A stretch of DNA of 64,000 nucleotides. Origin: Psychrobacter sanguinis. GTDB lineage: Bacteria > Pseudomonadota > Gammaproteobacteria > Pseudomonadales > Moraxellaceae. The notes under the pieces were generated by a model that was not told the origin of the DNA, ran no database searches, and saw only the letters and a program-made list of their open reading frames with translations. Positions 20,878 through 29,984 of this stretch are shown here, one piece after another. Position numbers and translations under genes: made by a program. The stretch covers positions 1 through 64,000 of the forward strand of contig NZ_CP085990.1 of the NCBI RefSeq assembly GCF_020736705.1, given 5' to 3'. Within the stretch, counting starts at the first letter, position 1. The number at the start of each line of letters is the position of its first letter.

Positions 20878-21906
20878 ACCTGAGTTCGGGATAAGAGCTT
20901 GCCTAAATCATTGAAACAGCTTATTTTTTTGCAGCTTGTCCATAAGCCGACACGTTTTTGAGTGTCGGCTTAAAGGGAAACCAACAGTAAGCAATGAGTC
21001 CTGCTAAAAGATTAGCAGCGAAACCTGTGAAGCTTCGATGCCTTGAGTGTTCAATCTGACAAAAGTTTTTAAGCTCATCAAAAACAGTTTCAATTAACGA
21101 GCGTCCGTTAAGTAACGCCTCATCAATAGGTTTAAGAATCTGCTGTTTCATATTCCTTCGAAGCTTGGTTATAAAATCGATATTGAAGTCATTAAACAGT
21201 TTATCTTTTAAATCTTGACTGACATACCCTCGATCACCAAACAGTTTACCGAATATATCATTTGCTAGGCCCTGTCTTAGCGGCTCTCTATCATCTATAT
21301 TTCCCGGAGTGACTCTAATCGATAATAACTCACCGTGATGATTGATAATGGCGTGCAGTTTAAATCCGTAAAACCAACCCATACTTGTCTTACCTCTTTG
21401 AGCAATCCCCTCAAAGACCTTATGACGCTTAATCCGCCGGTTATGGCATACAGATAGTTTGGTGGCATCCACAAAGCTAATACCTGTGCAACTTCCCATC
21501 AAGCTTTTAAGATAAGCACACAAAGGCACAAGAGCACGGGGTACTAATTCAATAAAACGTGAGTAGCTTGGTAGGTCCGGAAAATCTTTTTTCATCATGC
21601 CTAGCATATGATGATAGTAAAACCCTTTAAATTGACGATAACGTAATTGATGAAACAGTACCAATATAGTCATTATCTCTGGTACACTTATCTTGCATGC
21701 TCTTAATCGCTTTGTCCCATTTTCGATCAGCTGACGTTCAAATTCTGGTTTGAATGCTTGGTAAAAGTCGTCAATGTGGCAGTATAATTCGGTTAGGTTG
21801 TCCATGTAAGAAGTCCTTTTTGTTGAGTTTTTATTAGTACATTGACTTTAACAATTTTGGACTTCTTTTTTTTGCCTTTTTTGACCTGCTTATCCCGAAC
21901 TCAGGT
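20878..21906 (-). mobile_element. IS982-family insertion sequence
   Basis: The element is 1029 bp with terminal inverted repeats ACCTGAGTTCGGGATAAG at both ends. It is flanked by an 8-bp direct target duplication TAGAGTTA (20870-20877 and 21907-21914), so the insertion is simple and undisturbed. Confidence 0.93.
20921..21805 (-). CDS. IS982-family transposase
   Basis: This 294-residue transposase has the IS982-type DDE fold. Candidate catalytic residues are D113 (SFVDATKL), D191 (FGDRGYVS) and E239 (SLIETVFDELK). It is full length with intact ends and is likely active. Confidence 0.92.
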   Translation of the reverse strand: MDNLTELYCHIDDFYQAFKPEFERQLIENGTKRLRACKISVPEIMTILVLFHQLRYRQFKGFYYHHMLGMMKKDFPDLPSYSRFIELVPRALVPLCAYLKSLMGSCTGISFVDATKLSVCHNRRIKRHKVFEGIAQRGKTSMGWFYGFKLHAIINHHGELLSIRVTPGNIDDREPLRQGLANDIFGKLFGDRGYVSQDLKDKLFNDFNIDFITKLRRNMKQQILKPIDEALLNGRSLIETVFDELKNFCQIEHSRHRSFTGFAANLLAGLIAYCWFPFKPTLKNVSAYGQAAKK

Positions 21907-21918
21907 TAGAGTTAGCAC

Positions 21919-21957
21919 AAAAAAAGGCCCTAATCTTTATGATTGGAGCCTTTTTTT
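21919..21957 (+). terminator. Rho-independent terminator-like hairpin
   Basis: AAAAAAAGGC pairs with GCCTTTTTTT around a loop of about 19 bases. It lies just beyond the IS982 and probably served the ORF at 20552-20872 before the insertion. Confidence 0.6.
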
Positions 21958-22040
21958 GAGCTTAATATTTAATTGCGAATATTTCTCATTACTATTATAA
22001 TCCTCATTCGAAATTTAAAGTGAATACAATAGGGTCGTTC

Positions 22041-22568
22041 CAGGGCAATCGCACTACAAAAAGTCAAAGAAGGAGTAAAATATAGCAACCGATCCATAAG
22101 AGGGAGCTATTATGCTCAATGGTCCAAGAGAGTTTTTTGCCAAACTCAATGACCCAAGACGCCAAAACAAAAACCTCTATCATCCACTAGAGAATGTCAT
22201 ATTTATTGCGCTAACCGCTTTTATCTGCGGCTATAACGACTGGGTGAGTGTCGAAGACTTTGCCAAAGAGAACAGGTCATGGTTTGAGAAGGTTCTGAAT
22301 ATGCCTTATGGTATACCCTCGCATGACACCTTTGGAAATGTCATGAAAATGATAGACAAAGATCACTTTGCCCTATGCTTTGCTCATTGGATGACCGAAA
22401 GTGTTAAAGACCATACACACATAGCCATTGATGGTAAATTTCTCCAAGGTGGCTTTAAAGATACAGACTCTATTCATTTATTCACTGCCTTTGCCAGTGA
22501 AACTAAATTGGTATTAGCACAAACGCAAGTAAATAGTAAAGACAACGAGATAACGACACTGCCTAGAC
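22041..22568 (+). mobile_element. ISAs1-family element remnant (left end only)
   Basis: It begins at an ISAs1-like terminus (CAGGGCAATCGCACTAC) and is cut off at 22568 where an IS3 element starts. The right half of the element is absent from the window. The spacer 21958-22040 holds no gene. Confidence 0.7.
22112..22568 (+). pseudogene. ISAs1-family transposase, 3'-truncated
   Basis: About 152 residues of an ISAs1-type (H-repeat-associated) transposase remain: start MLNGPREFFAKLNDPR, then HPLENVIFIAL, WVSVEDFAKE and HIAIDGKFLQGG (first catalytic Asp). The family is normally about 370-380 residues, so more than half is lost. The ORF runs on to 22606, but the last 12 codons come from the IS3 end. 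Confidence 0.85.
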
Positions 22569-22607
22569 TGAACCGCCCCGACTATATCGGAGAGTGGATT
22601 GCTTGAG

Positions 22608-23511
22608 TCAGGCAGCTTTGTCTGACTCATTAAGGCTATCATAGTATCGTCTCTCAAACTCAAAAGGCGACACATAACCAATCGTACTATGAATGCGAGT
22701 TTTGTTAAACCAATCGACCCATTCAAGGGTTGCTAATTCAACATCATACGCATCCCGCCACTGCGGTTTTAAATATTCAATCACCTCTGTTTTATAAAGC
22801 CCGTTAACCGTTTCAGCTAACGCATTATCGTATGAATCACCGGTTGTACCAACAGATGCAATAACGCCAGAATCAGCCATCTTATCCGTATAGCGAATGG
22901 ATAAGTACTGAACGCCGCGATCACTATGATGAATGACATCTTTAGGATGGTTTCTGTCTGCAATGGCTTGATTTAACGCTGCCATCACCATATCCGTGTT
23001 CATTCGATCTGATACTTTCCAACCAACGATAGCGCGAGCAAACACATCAATGATAAAGGCAGTATAGACCCAACCACTCAATGTTTTAACGTAAGTAAAG
23101 TCAGCAACCCATAGCTGGTTAGGGCGATGGGCATTAAAGTTACGATTAACTAAATCATCAGCACGCTTTTGATCATCACGAGACTTAGTGGTTATCTTAC
23201 CTTTACCTCGCCAAATACCCTGCATACCATGCTGACGCATTAACCGCTCTACAGTGCAACGTGCAGGATGTACACCTTTAGATTTCAACTGTTTCCAGAC
23301 TTTACGAGCACCGTATCGGCATTTGCTGTCCTGCCAGATACATTTAATCTCATTAAGATAGAAGTTCGTCATGCTGGCTACGCTGTGAACGTTTTTCAGG
23401 CGTCTCTCCTAGCTCTTTAGCACGATAGTATGTGGATGGAGCAATCAGTAATACTCTACAGATTGGCTCGACTCCATATTGTTGTTTGTGATCGTCAATA
23501 AAATCAACCAT
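22608..23511 (-). pseudogene. IS3 OrfB transposase with a frameshift
   Basis: OrfB starts at an ATG overlapping the orfA stop (TAATG at 23509-23513) and reads MVDFIDDHKQQYGVE. It hits a stop at about 23355 after RSQRSQHDELLS. From about 23372 a different frame carries the rest: FYLNEIKCIWQDSK, an HTH_21-type region, then the rve integrase core with WVADFTYV, HHSDRGVQY and DNALAETVNG (DDE). One extra base near 23366 explains the break. Either this copy is inactive or there is a sequencing error. Confidence 0.8.
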
Positions 23512-23828
23512 TACTTGGGTTTGCGGTCGAACTCTGCCTGGGCTTCAAGACCTGCCGCTTTCTTTATAATCTCATTGGCTTGCTTTAACTCTCTGTTCTC
23601 ACGTTCAAGCTCTTTGATACGCTCGGCTTGGCTTTGAGCTTGAATATTCGTAGGAATGGTTTTATCAATGTGCTTTTTATGCCATGATCGTTGGGTCTCA
23701 GGCGTGCAACCTATCTTTGGCGCTATGGCTTTGATGGCTGACCAGGTAGATGGGTAATCGTCTTTAGCTTCAATTAGCATACGGACGGCTCGCTCTTTCA
23801 TTTCAGGGGCATAGTTTCGTGTTTTCAT
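23511..23828 (-). CDS. IS3 OrfA (HTH transposase subunit)
   Basis: This 105-residue OrfA of IS51-group type starts at ATG (MKTRNYAPEMKERAVRML), preceded by AAGAGAA. It has an N-terminal helix-turn-helix and a Leu/Glu-rich coiled coil (ERIKELERENRELKQANEI). Extending upstream to 23879 would run into the IS terminus and is not needed. Confidence 0.85.
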   Translation of the reverse strand: MKTRNYAPEMKERAVRMLIEAKDDYPSTWSAIKAIAPKIGCTPETQRSWHKKHIDKTIPTNIQAQSQAERIKELERENRELKQANEIIKKAAGLEAQAEFDRKPK

Positions 23829-24313
23829 TGTCGTATTCTCTTGGAGCATTGAGTCTCCGACAATCCCGGGGCGGTTCAATATTGATAAGCACCGATAATA
23901 ATGCTTTATTTTTTTTTAATTATGTTTAAAATCTCTGTACACGACAAAAAACAAAAAAGCTGACTAAGGACAAGGCATAATAGTAATTTTTCTTACGAAC
24001 CACACTATGCCAAACCTTAATCAGCTCATAAATATATTATCGCAAAACCTAACCATGAACAAGACAAGATTGACGTGTTTAGCCTTAATTACTCTAGCGA
24101 TAATACAAGTACAAAGTAGCAACCTCAAACAAATAGCAAGAGGATTTGTCAAAGGTAGGACAAACAGTAATTACAGACGGCTACAACGCTTCTTTGCACA
24201 AGTTGACATAGACCAGGACCAGCTAGCCAAATTCATCTATCAACTCTTTGACTTAGACGAAGTCATCATCAGCATAGACAGAACCAACTGGAAATGGGGT
24301 AAAAAGAACATTA

Positions 24314-25198
24314 TAGTCATAGCCCCATAAATAAGATACACTGATAAGATGGCATATTCAAAAGACTACAGACAAATGATATTAGATAAGCTTGACGAAG
24401 GTTACAGTTATCGAGAGCTTGCCGAAGAATATCAAATCAGTACAACGACAATTCAGCGTTGGAAAAAGAACATTGAGCGTAAAGTTTACGTCTATACTGT
24501 TTACAAGGTGGATAGCGATAGTCTTAAAGCAGATGTTGAGCTTTATCCAGATGCTTATCAAATAGAACGAGCAAGACGTCTTAACTGTAGCCAAAGAAGC
24601 ATCAGTCGTGCACTGAAGCGACTTGGTATTACTCAAAAAAAAGACACTGCATCATCCTAAATCAGATGAAGAAAAACGTCAGTTATTCGCTGAGCAGTTA
24701 GCCTGGTATGAAAAAGATAACCGTCCTGTCGTTTACTTAGATGAAAGTGGCTTCAAGGCACATGATTACAGACCTTACGGCTATGCCAAAAAAGGTGAGA
24801 AGTGCTTTGGCGAGCATAACTGGCAACTAAAAAACCAAACCAATGCTATAGGTGCTATTTACAATAATCAGTTATTCGCAGTAGGTCTTTACGACTGTAG
24901 TGTTAATAGTGATGTATTCCATAGCTGGGCTCAGCAACTGTTATTACCACAACTTCCCCTTAATAGTGTGATCGTTATGGATAATGCAACTTTCCATAAG
25001 GGCCTTGATATTCAAAAAACCATTGAAGATTCAGGACACACTATTCTATGGTTACCGCCTTATAGTCCTGACTTAAACCCTATTGAGCAAACTTGGGCTT
25101 GGGTTAAGAAAAAGCGTCAAGATTGGGGAATAGATTGTATCGATACGTTATTCTTCTATTTTCTTTGGCTGTGTGACTGTTTTTAAGGGCTATGACTA
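24314..25198 (+). mobile_element. IS630-family element nested in IS4 copy B
   Basis: The element is 885 bp with ends TAGTCATAGCCCC and GGGCTATGACTA. The target TA is duplicated (24312-24313 and 25199-25200), as in the IS630/Tc1-mariner group. Comparison with intact copy A shows the exact empty site AACATTAACATC. Confidence 0.93.
24349..25186 (+). CDS. IS630-family transposase made from two overlapping frames
   Basis: The first frame (24349-24660) is an HTH domain (YSYRELAEEYQISTTTIQRW). The second (24623-25186) carries the DDE core with YLDESGF, VMDNATFH and PPYSPDLNPIEQTW. They overlap at an A8 run near 24634-24642 (CTCAAAAAAAAGAC), where ribosomal frameshifting is expected, as in related elements. 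It may therefore be functional. Confidence 0.85.
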
Positions 25199-26015
25199 TA
25201 ACATCTTTTTGCTCAGCGTTGTTCATCAAGGAATTGCTACTCCCTTATACTGGACACTACTTGATAAAAAAGGTAACAGCAATAGTAATGAGAGATGTGA
25301 GCTCATACAAAAGTTCATCAACACCTTTGGCGCAGACAAAATACAGTATGTATTAGCCGATAGAGAGTTTGTTGGCAAAGAGTGGTTTCAATGGCTAAAT
25401 AAAGAGCAAATAAAGTTTTGCATTCGCATCAAACACAACACCCTAGTAGCCAATCATCAGGGTAAATTGGTACAAATAAAGACATTGTTACGTCATCTAT
25501 CCCCTCATGAAACGTTTATGTTAGCCAGAGCTGTTCCCGTATATGGCGTTAAAGTTCGTCTATTTGCAAAGCGTGATGCTGACAACGATTATGTCATCAT
25601 AGCGACCAACAATTTAGATCATACGGATGCTATGGCTCTTTATAGCAGACGCTGGGAGATTGAAACCTTGTTTTCTTGTTTTAAAGGACGAGGGTTTAAT
25701 CTTGAAGATACGCATCTTACACAGTTGGATCGGGTGAGTAAGTTAGTGCCGGTTTGTGCGCTAGCATTTTGTTGGTCATATCGCATTAGAATTAAAACTG
25801 TACAGCAGCACCCTAAAAGACGAAAGCTTAAGAAACATGGTCGACCCCAGCAAAGTTTGTTTGCTATTGGTTTGGATGTTTTGATTGATGGTTTGCGTGA
25901 GTATTTCTTTGCTGATAATCGATGTGTGTTTGAGGTTCTAATAAGTTATTTGTCTCCTAGTCCACGACCTTTGAGACTTTGAGCATTTTTGTCGTGTACA
26001 GAAGGAAACATTATA

Positions 26016-26603
26016 ATGAAATTATTATCAAAATCTGTATTAGGCGGCGTTGTACTAAGTAGTGTAATCGGTCTGACTGCGTGTCAGAATATGTCTATGA
26101 ATCCGAATCATACGGCTCATAACGGCAAGACGATGCAGGGTCAGCAAAATGTAGAGCGTTTAACCGATGGTCAGATTCTTAAAGTTTTAAGCACTGCCAA
26201 TATGGGTGAGATTATGCAAGCAAATGCAGCTTTACCTAAATTGCAAAATCCACAGGTACGTAGCTTTGCTCAAGGCATGATTAAACAACATGGTGCTAAT
26301 GAACAAAAAGGACAAGCATTGGGCAACCGTCTGCAATTAGTTCCTCAGGTCAGCCACACTAGCAATGCCTTACAGGCTGATAGTAACCAGATTGTGACTA
26401 AAATTAGCCAAGCTAATTCTGCAGTAGATAAAGATTATATGATGAGTCAAATCATGGTACACAGTAAAGTACTACAAACCATCGACACTCAGCTTCTACC
26501 TAATGCTAAAAATCCTGAATTACGCAACATGCTAGTAGAGACTCGCTCTGCTGTGGCAATGCACTTAAAAATGGCTGAACAAATCAAGTCATCAATGCGT
26601 TAA
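26016..26603 (+). CDS. DUF4142 ferritin-like lipoprotein, copy 1
   Basis: This 195-residue lipoprotein has signal peptide MKLLSKSVLGGVV... and lipobox LTAC (Cys at about 23). The body is a helical DUF4142 domain (GEIMQANAAL, VRSFAQGMIKQHGAN, MSQIMVHSKVLQ), predicted periplasmic or outer-membrane attached; the function is unknown. An ORF can be extended to 25989, but that part lies in the IS4 end, and the copy at 33661 confirms the ATG at 26016. IS4 sits 12 bp upstream, so the native promoter is lost. Three residues differ from copy 2. Confidence 0.87.
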   Translation: MKLLSKSVLGGVVLSSVIGLTACQNMSMNPNHTAHNGKTMQGQQNVERLTDGQILKVLSTANMGEIMQANAALPKLQNPQVRSFAQGMIKQHGANEQKGQALGNRLQLVPQVSHTSNALQADSNQIVTKISQANSAVDKDYMMSQIMVHSKVLQTIDTQLLPNAKNPELRNMLVETRSAVAMHLKMAEQIKSSMR

Positions 26604-26652
26604 ATTGTTCGCAATTTAAATGAATTATAAAATTTAAATAGCGTATGAGTTA

Positions 26653-27495
26653 GGGCGTGTCCCTAATTTGAAAAGTACAGATAAAGCCTTATTTTAATCC
26701 TATATATCAACAAAATATAGGGAAACTCACACGATGGCGAGAACAGTAATAACTGACAACATATGGGAACAACTACAAACAACAATGAAGGCTCACGGTT
26801 GCCATCAATGGAAGAATGACCGCACCGTAATGGAAGCCATACTTTGGAAACTAAGAACAGGTGCTCCATGGCGAGACATACCTACCGAACTAGGTTCATG
26901 GAAAACCGCTTATAACCGCTTTAATCGATGGTCTAAAAAAGGGCTATGGCAGAATTTTTTTTTGACCTACGAACACAAACTGATAAAGAATGGGTATTCA
27001 TTGACGGAAGTTATGTACGGTGTCATCAACATGCAAGTGGAGCTCGGCGTGGTGAAGAGCGAGCAATTGGACTCAGTCGTGGCGGAAACACGACAAAAAT
27101 ACACTTATGTGTGGACGCGCATGGAAATCCGATCGATTTTAAAATCACTGGGGGTGAAGTGCACGACAGTCAAGTTGCAAACGACCTAATAGAAGTGATT
27201 GAATAGGCAGAATACTTTATAGCTGACAAAGGATACGATTCGCAGAAAATCAGAGATAAAGCGATAGAACATGGCATGAAAGCGGTTATTCCTAGAAGAA
27301 AAAATACCAAACAACCTAACCCAGAGTTTGACAGTTACCTTTATAAATTACGCCATCTAGTTGAAAATATGTTCGCTCGATTAAAGCATTTTCGCAGTAT
27401 AGCAACACGCTATGAAAAGTTAGCATGCAATTTTAAATCTATGCTTTACCTAGCTTGTACTATTATTCACTGTAAGTTAAATTGAGGACACGCCC
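26653..27495 (+). mobile_element. IS5-family (IS427-like) insertion sequence
   Basis: The element is 843 bp with perfect 10-bp ends GGGCGTGTCC and GGACACGCCC and a TA duplication (26651-26652, 27496-27497). The empty site is visible downstream of DUF4142 copy 2 (AGTTAGTGTTTT near 34294). Confidence 0.9.
26734..27485 (+). pseudogene. IS5-family transposase with an in-frame amber stop
   Basis: OrfA (from 26734, MARTVITDNIWEQLQ...LWQNFF) passes into OrfB at a T8 run near 26954-26961, the usual frameshift site. OrfB carries FIDGSYVRCHQH, then a TAG at 27204-27206 (LIEVIE-stop-AEYFIADKGYDS), and resumes in the same frame to VENMFARLKHF. The stop separates the first catalytic Asp from the rest, so this copy should be inactive unless the codon is suppressed or misread. 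Confidence 0.85.
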
Positions 27496-27506
27496 TAGTG
27501 TTTTTT

Positions 27507-27550
27507 AAAGCCATATGACTACTACCATTGGTCAGTCATATGGCTTTTTT
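27507..27550 (+). terminator. Terminator of DUF4142 copy 1
   Basis: AAAGCCATATGACT pairs with AGTCATATGGCTTT and is followed by a T run. It matches the terminator at 34307-34350. IS5 separates it from its gene. Confidence 0.75.
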
Positions 27551-27578
27551 ACGTCTGTGATATCAAGTTTAAAACGTA

Positions 27579-28680
27579 GGTCGTAAGCATCCGACCACCC
27601 CCTATCGCGGTGGCACCCAGCGATGAGGTAACAACTCATCCAGATCCTCTTGAGTAGGCAGGCGTCTTAGCACGTCTGTCAAATAAGCAGACACATCCAA
27701 ACCATTTAAGCGAGCTGATTGAATGATTGACATAATATTCGCAGCCCGCTGCCCACTTCGCAGCGAACCGGCAAACAACCAGTTTTTACGCCCAAGTGCC
27801 CATGGACGCATCTGATTCTCCGCCCAATTATTATCAATCGGCAGCCTGCCATCATCTAGATACTGAGTCAGCGCCTGCCAACGTTTCAGGCAATAATCCA
27901 TCGCCTTACTAATACTGGCATTTTTAGTGGTTAACTGTCTTTTTTCTTGTAACCATTGGTGCAGCTTATCGGCAATTGGTTTGGCTTTTTCTTGCCTGAT
28001 TTGCCGAACTACTTGGGGATCTCTTGGTATTGGGGGTGTATTTTTTTCAAATCGCTCATCAATCTCACGTTCAACAGCATACAACTGCCTAAATAACGTT
28101 AATGCCTCAATACTCACGATACTTTGCCCAGTGATATGCAGTTCATGAAATTTACGCCGTGCATGGGCCAGACAACCGATTTTAGTCACACCTTGATGAA
28201 ATAAGAACTTATAGCCGCTGTAATCATCGCAAACCAGCTTACCGCGCCACTTATCTAAAAAGGCTTTAGGGTGCTCATTACGACGGCTTTCGGCAAAGTC
28301 ATAGACCACCGCCTTTAATGAGTTGTGCTATGGCGTAAGATACGCCCAGACATAGCCTTTTTTTAATGATTTACCACCTACCTTTACATGTTTCTTCATG
28401 ATAGATACCGGGGTTTCATCGGCATGTAAGATAGGCTCAGACAGTAATAGTTCATGCAAGCGACTGACTAAAGGCTCAAGGGCGACGCCGCAGCGTCCTA
28501 CCCAGTCTGCCATAGTAGCATCGGGGATATTTACCCCACTTCGCTGATAGATAATATTCTGCCGATATAGCGGCTGATGGTCTGCATATTTGCTAATAAG
28601 GATGTGTGCAAGCAGCTCTGGGGTGGCGATGCTTTTGTTAATAATCTGCTTGGGGTTCTGTTTCCCGTGAATATGAGGAT
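27579..28680 (-). mobile_element. IS66-family remnant
   Basis: An IS66-like end (GTAAGCATCCGACCACCCCC, at 27583-27602) abuts the duplicated block right after AAAACGTA, where copy 2 instead continues AAGGCTATT. The tnpC reading is lost near 28680. No tnpA or tnpB and no second end are visible, so this is a partial element. Confidence 0.75.
27602..28680 (-). pseudogene. IS66 TnpC transposase, N-truncated with an in-frame amber stop
   Basis: The readable protein begins near 28680 (SIATPELLAHILISKYADH, LYRQNIIYQRSG), continues through ADWVGRCG and HADETPV to WAYLTP, meets a TAG at 28328-28330, then resumes in the same frame with HNSLKAVVYDFAESRR, DDYSGY, CLAHARRKFHE and DNNWAENQMRPWALGRKNWLFAGS. 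These are typical IS66 TnpC motifs. The zinc-ribbon N-terminus is missing. Open parts are 28328-28513 and 27602-28309. Confidence 0.85.
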
Positions 28681-29235
28681 TAACCGCAAGGGAAGATTGT
28701 GAAAAACCTATTGATGAGCTGCCCTTGCATTATGATGAGGTGGCTTTATTGCTTAAAGATACAATAACTCTGTCGTATCCGCTCTGATGAGTTCTTTGAA
28801 TAAGAATAGTTAGTTAATCATGTTATGAGGCGCGTTGTAAACTAACCAAGGCTAAATTACTTAGATGTTCTCCGAACGTCTTGAAAAAACCCTATTGTTA
28901 ACTTTGTTATGACCGATGGTATTTATGCTTTACCGTGCCATCGACTTACAGAATCGAGTAAGTATATGAGGAGTAGTACTGTCAAAAATCATGCATGCCT
29001 GCGTCGTATTTTTTGCAAAAAATCTGTACTTCTAACAAGATTAGTAGCAAAACAGCACTGAAAATAGTAAATAGGACTTGTTAGGGTAGCGGTCAAAAAC
29101 ACTGTCATTCAGCAGTGCCCAACCAGTGCCCTAATTTTTTAATAGACGTTAATATACTTAGACTGAGTGATTTTTTCTGAGTCGCTGTATCCTTTACATA
29201 TCAATGGATGTAGGTTAATATACATATCACATAAT
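28681..29235. other. Gene-free debris between IS66 remnant and truncated ATPase
   Basis: About 550 bp without a convincing gene. A plus-strand reading at 28687-28788 (AREDCEKPIDELPL...) looks like a fragment but matches nothing I know. The segment probably contains the deletion junction that removed the IS66 end and the 3' end of the ATPase gene. Confidence 0.5.
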
Positions 29236-29901
29236 TTAATGAAAAATTCGTGGGCCTACCTTGACATGGTAGAGGTTGTTAATCATACGACGATACATAC
29301 GTCCAATAATCTCTTGCGTATTGCGTAAAATAGCAGACGATGTCTTCCAATGGAGTTTATCTAGGTCTTGCCAAACTACTGCAGTACCTGACTGTGGCAC
29401 ATTACCTTCAAATGGCAAGGACAAAAAGTCTGGTAATTCTTGTTGCACTGGATAAACAATATGCTCTTCTTTCTCTTGCTGAATCTTATCAATATCTAAG
29501 TAAGTAGTGTACGGTGTTTGATTATCTTGCCAGCTATAAACATCTGTTCTACGACATTGCGATATACTAGAATTTGGTAATCCCATACCAAACTTACCCA
29601 TACCTTTTAGATTTTTTCTGTTTTCAGATGCTCCAAATTCTAAAGCTGCATGAAGAATTTCTGGAGGCATACCCATACCGTTGTCAATAATAGCAATCTT
29701 GTCAATTTGCTTGCCTCCTTTATATCCATCAGAATTTTGTATTTTCTTTTCATAAACAACGAAATACACTTCCGTTGCGTTCGCTTGGATACTATTATCA
29801 ATAAGCTCCGCAACTGCATACGCGGTATTTTTGTATCCATTATCACGCATGGACTCTATTACTACTGATGGGCTAATAAACAGTTTATTGCTTGACGACA
29901 T
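29236..29901 (-). pseudogene. GHKL ATPase (MORC/HSP90-like), 3'-truncated
   Basis: These 221 residues form the ATP-binding half of a GHKL protein: N-box AELIDNSIQANAT, G1 box IDNGMGMP and G2 region KGMGKFGMGLPNSS. The arrangement recalls bacterial MORC/MutL-like ATPases known from restriction and defence loci. The start is well supported (AAGGA 7 bases before the ATG). The protein ends abruptly after MYRRMINNLYHVK with a foreign tail VGPRIFH, and no transducer domain or C-terminal region follows. It is therefore probably a remnant. No partner gene is visible, so a defence role is only a possibility. Confidence 0.7.
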
Positions 29902-29984
29902 AATTTTTCCTTATTAAGAAGTTTAAGACAGTTGAGTTTATAAAGTTAAAAATAATTGAATCAATTTTAGATCGTTTCTACTAA

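Larger units (their letters stand above)
22569..23878 (-). mobile_element. IS3-family insertion sequence
   Basis: The element is about 1310 bp with inverted ends starting TGAACCGCCCCG. The flanks (CTAGAC left, ATATTG right) show no target duplication. Together with the missing half of the ISAs1 next door, this suggests a deletion at the right-hand flank. The short stretch 23879-23932 holds no gene. Confidence 0.85.
24007..25982 (+). pseudogene. IS4-family transposase disrupted by IS630
   Basis: The N-terminal 102 residues (24007-24312, through WKWGKKNI) and the rest (from about 25201 to 25982, resuming NIFLLSVV) are nearly identical to the intact transposase at 17748-18836. The 885-bp IS630 plus a TA duplication separates them. 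The coding sequence is otherwise undamaged, retaining YSRRWEIETLF. Confidence 0.9.
23933..26003 (+). mobile_element. ISAba1-like IS4 element, copy B, interrupted by IS630
   Basis: This is the same IS4 element as 17727-18909, in the opposite orientation; about 1184 bp remain after removing the nested IS630. Ends are CTCTGTACACGAC and the mirror of TTCTGTACACGAC. Flanks are GTTTAAAAT (23924-23932) and GGAAACATT (26004-26012), which match the copy A flanks in swapped, inverted pairs. Confidence 0.92.

Noticed and set aside
22514..22726. Minus-strand 70-codon ORF spanning the ISAs1/IS3 junction
   Set aside because: It is a chance frame crossing two elements and the OrfB 3' end.
25989..26015. Upstream start for DUF4142 copy 1
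   Set aside because: These codons are in the IS4 end; the duplicate locus starts at the equivalent of 26016.
28687..28788. Plus-strand reading AREDCEKPIDELPLHYDEV...
   Set aside because: Too short, no start or ribosome-binding site, no recognisable family; mentioned only as debris.
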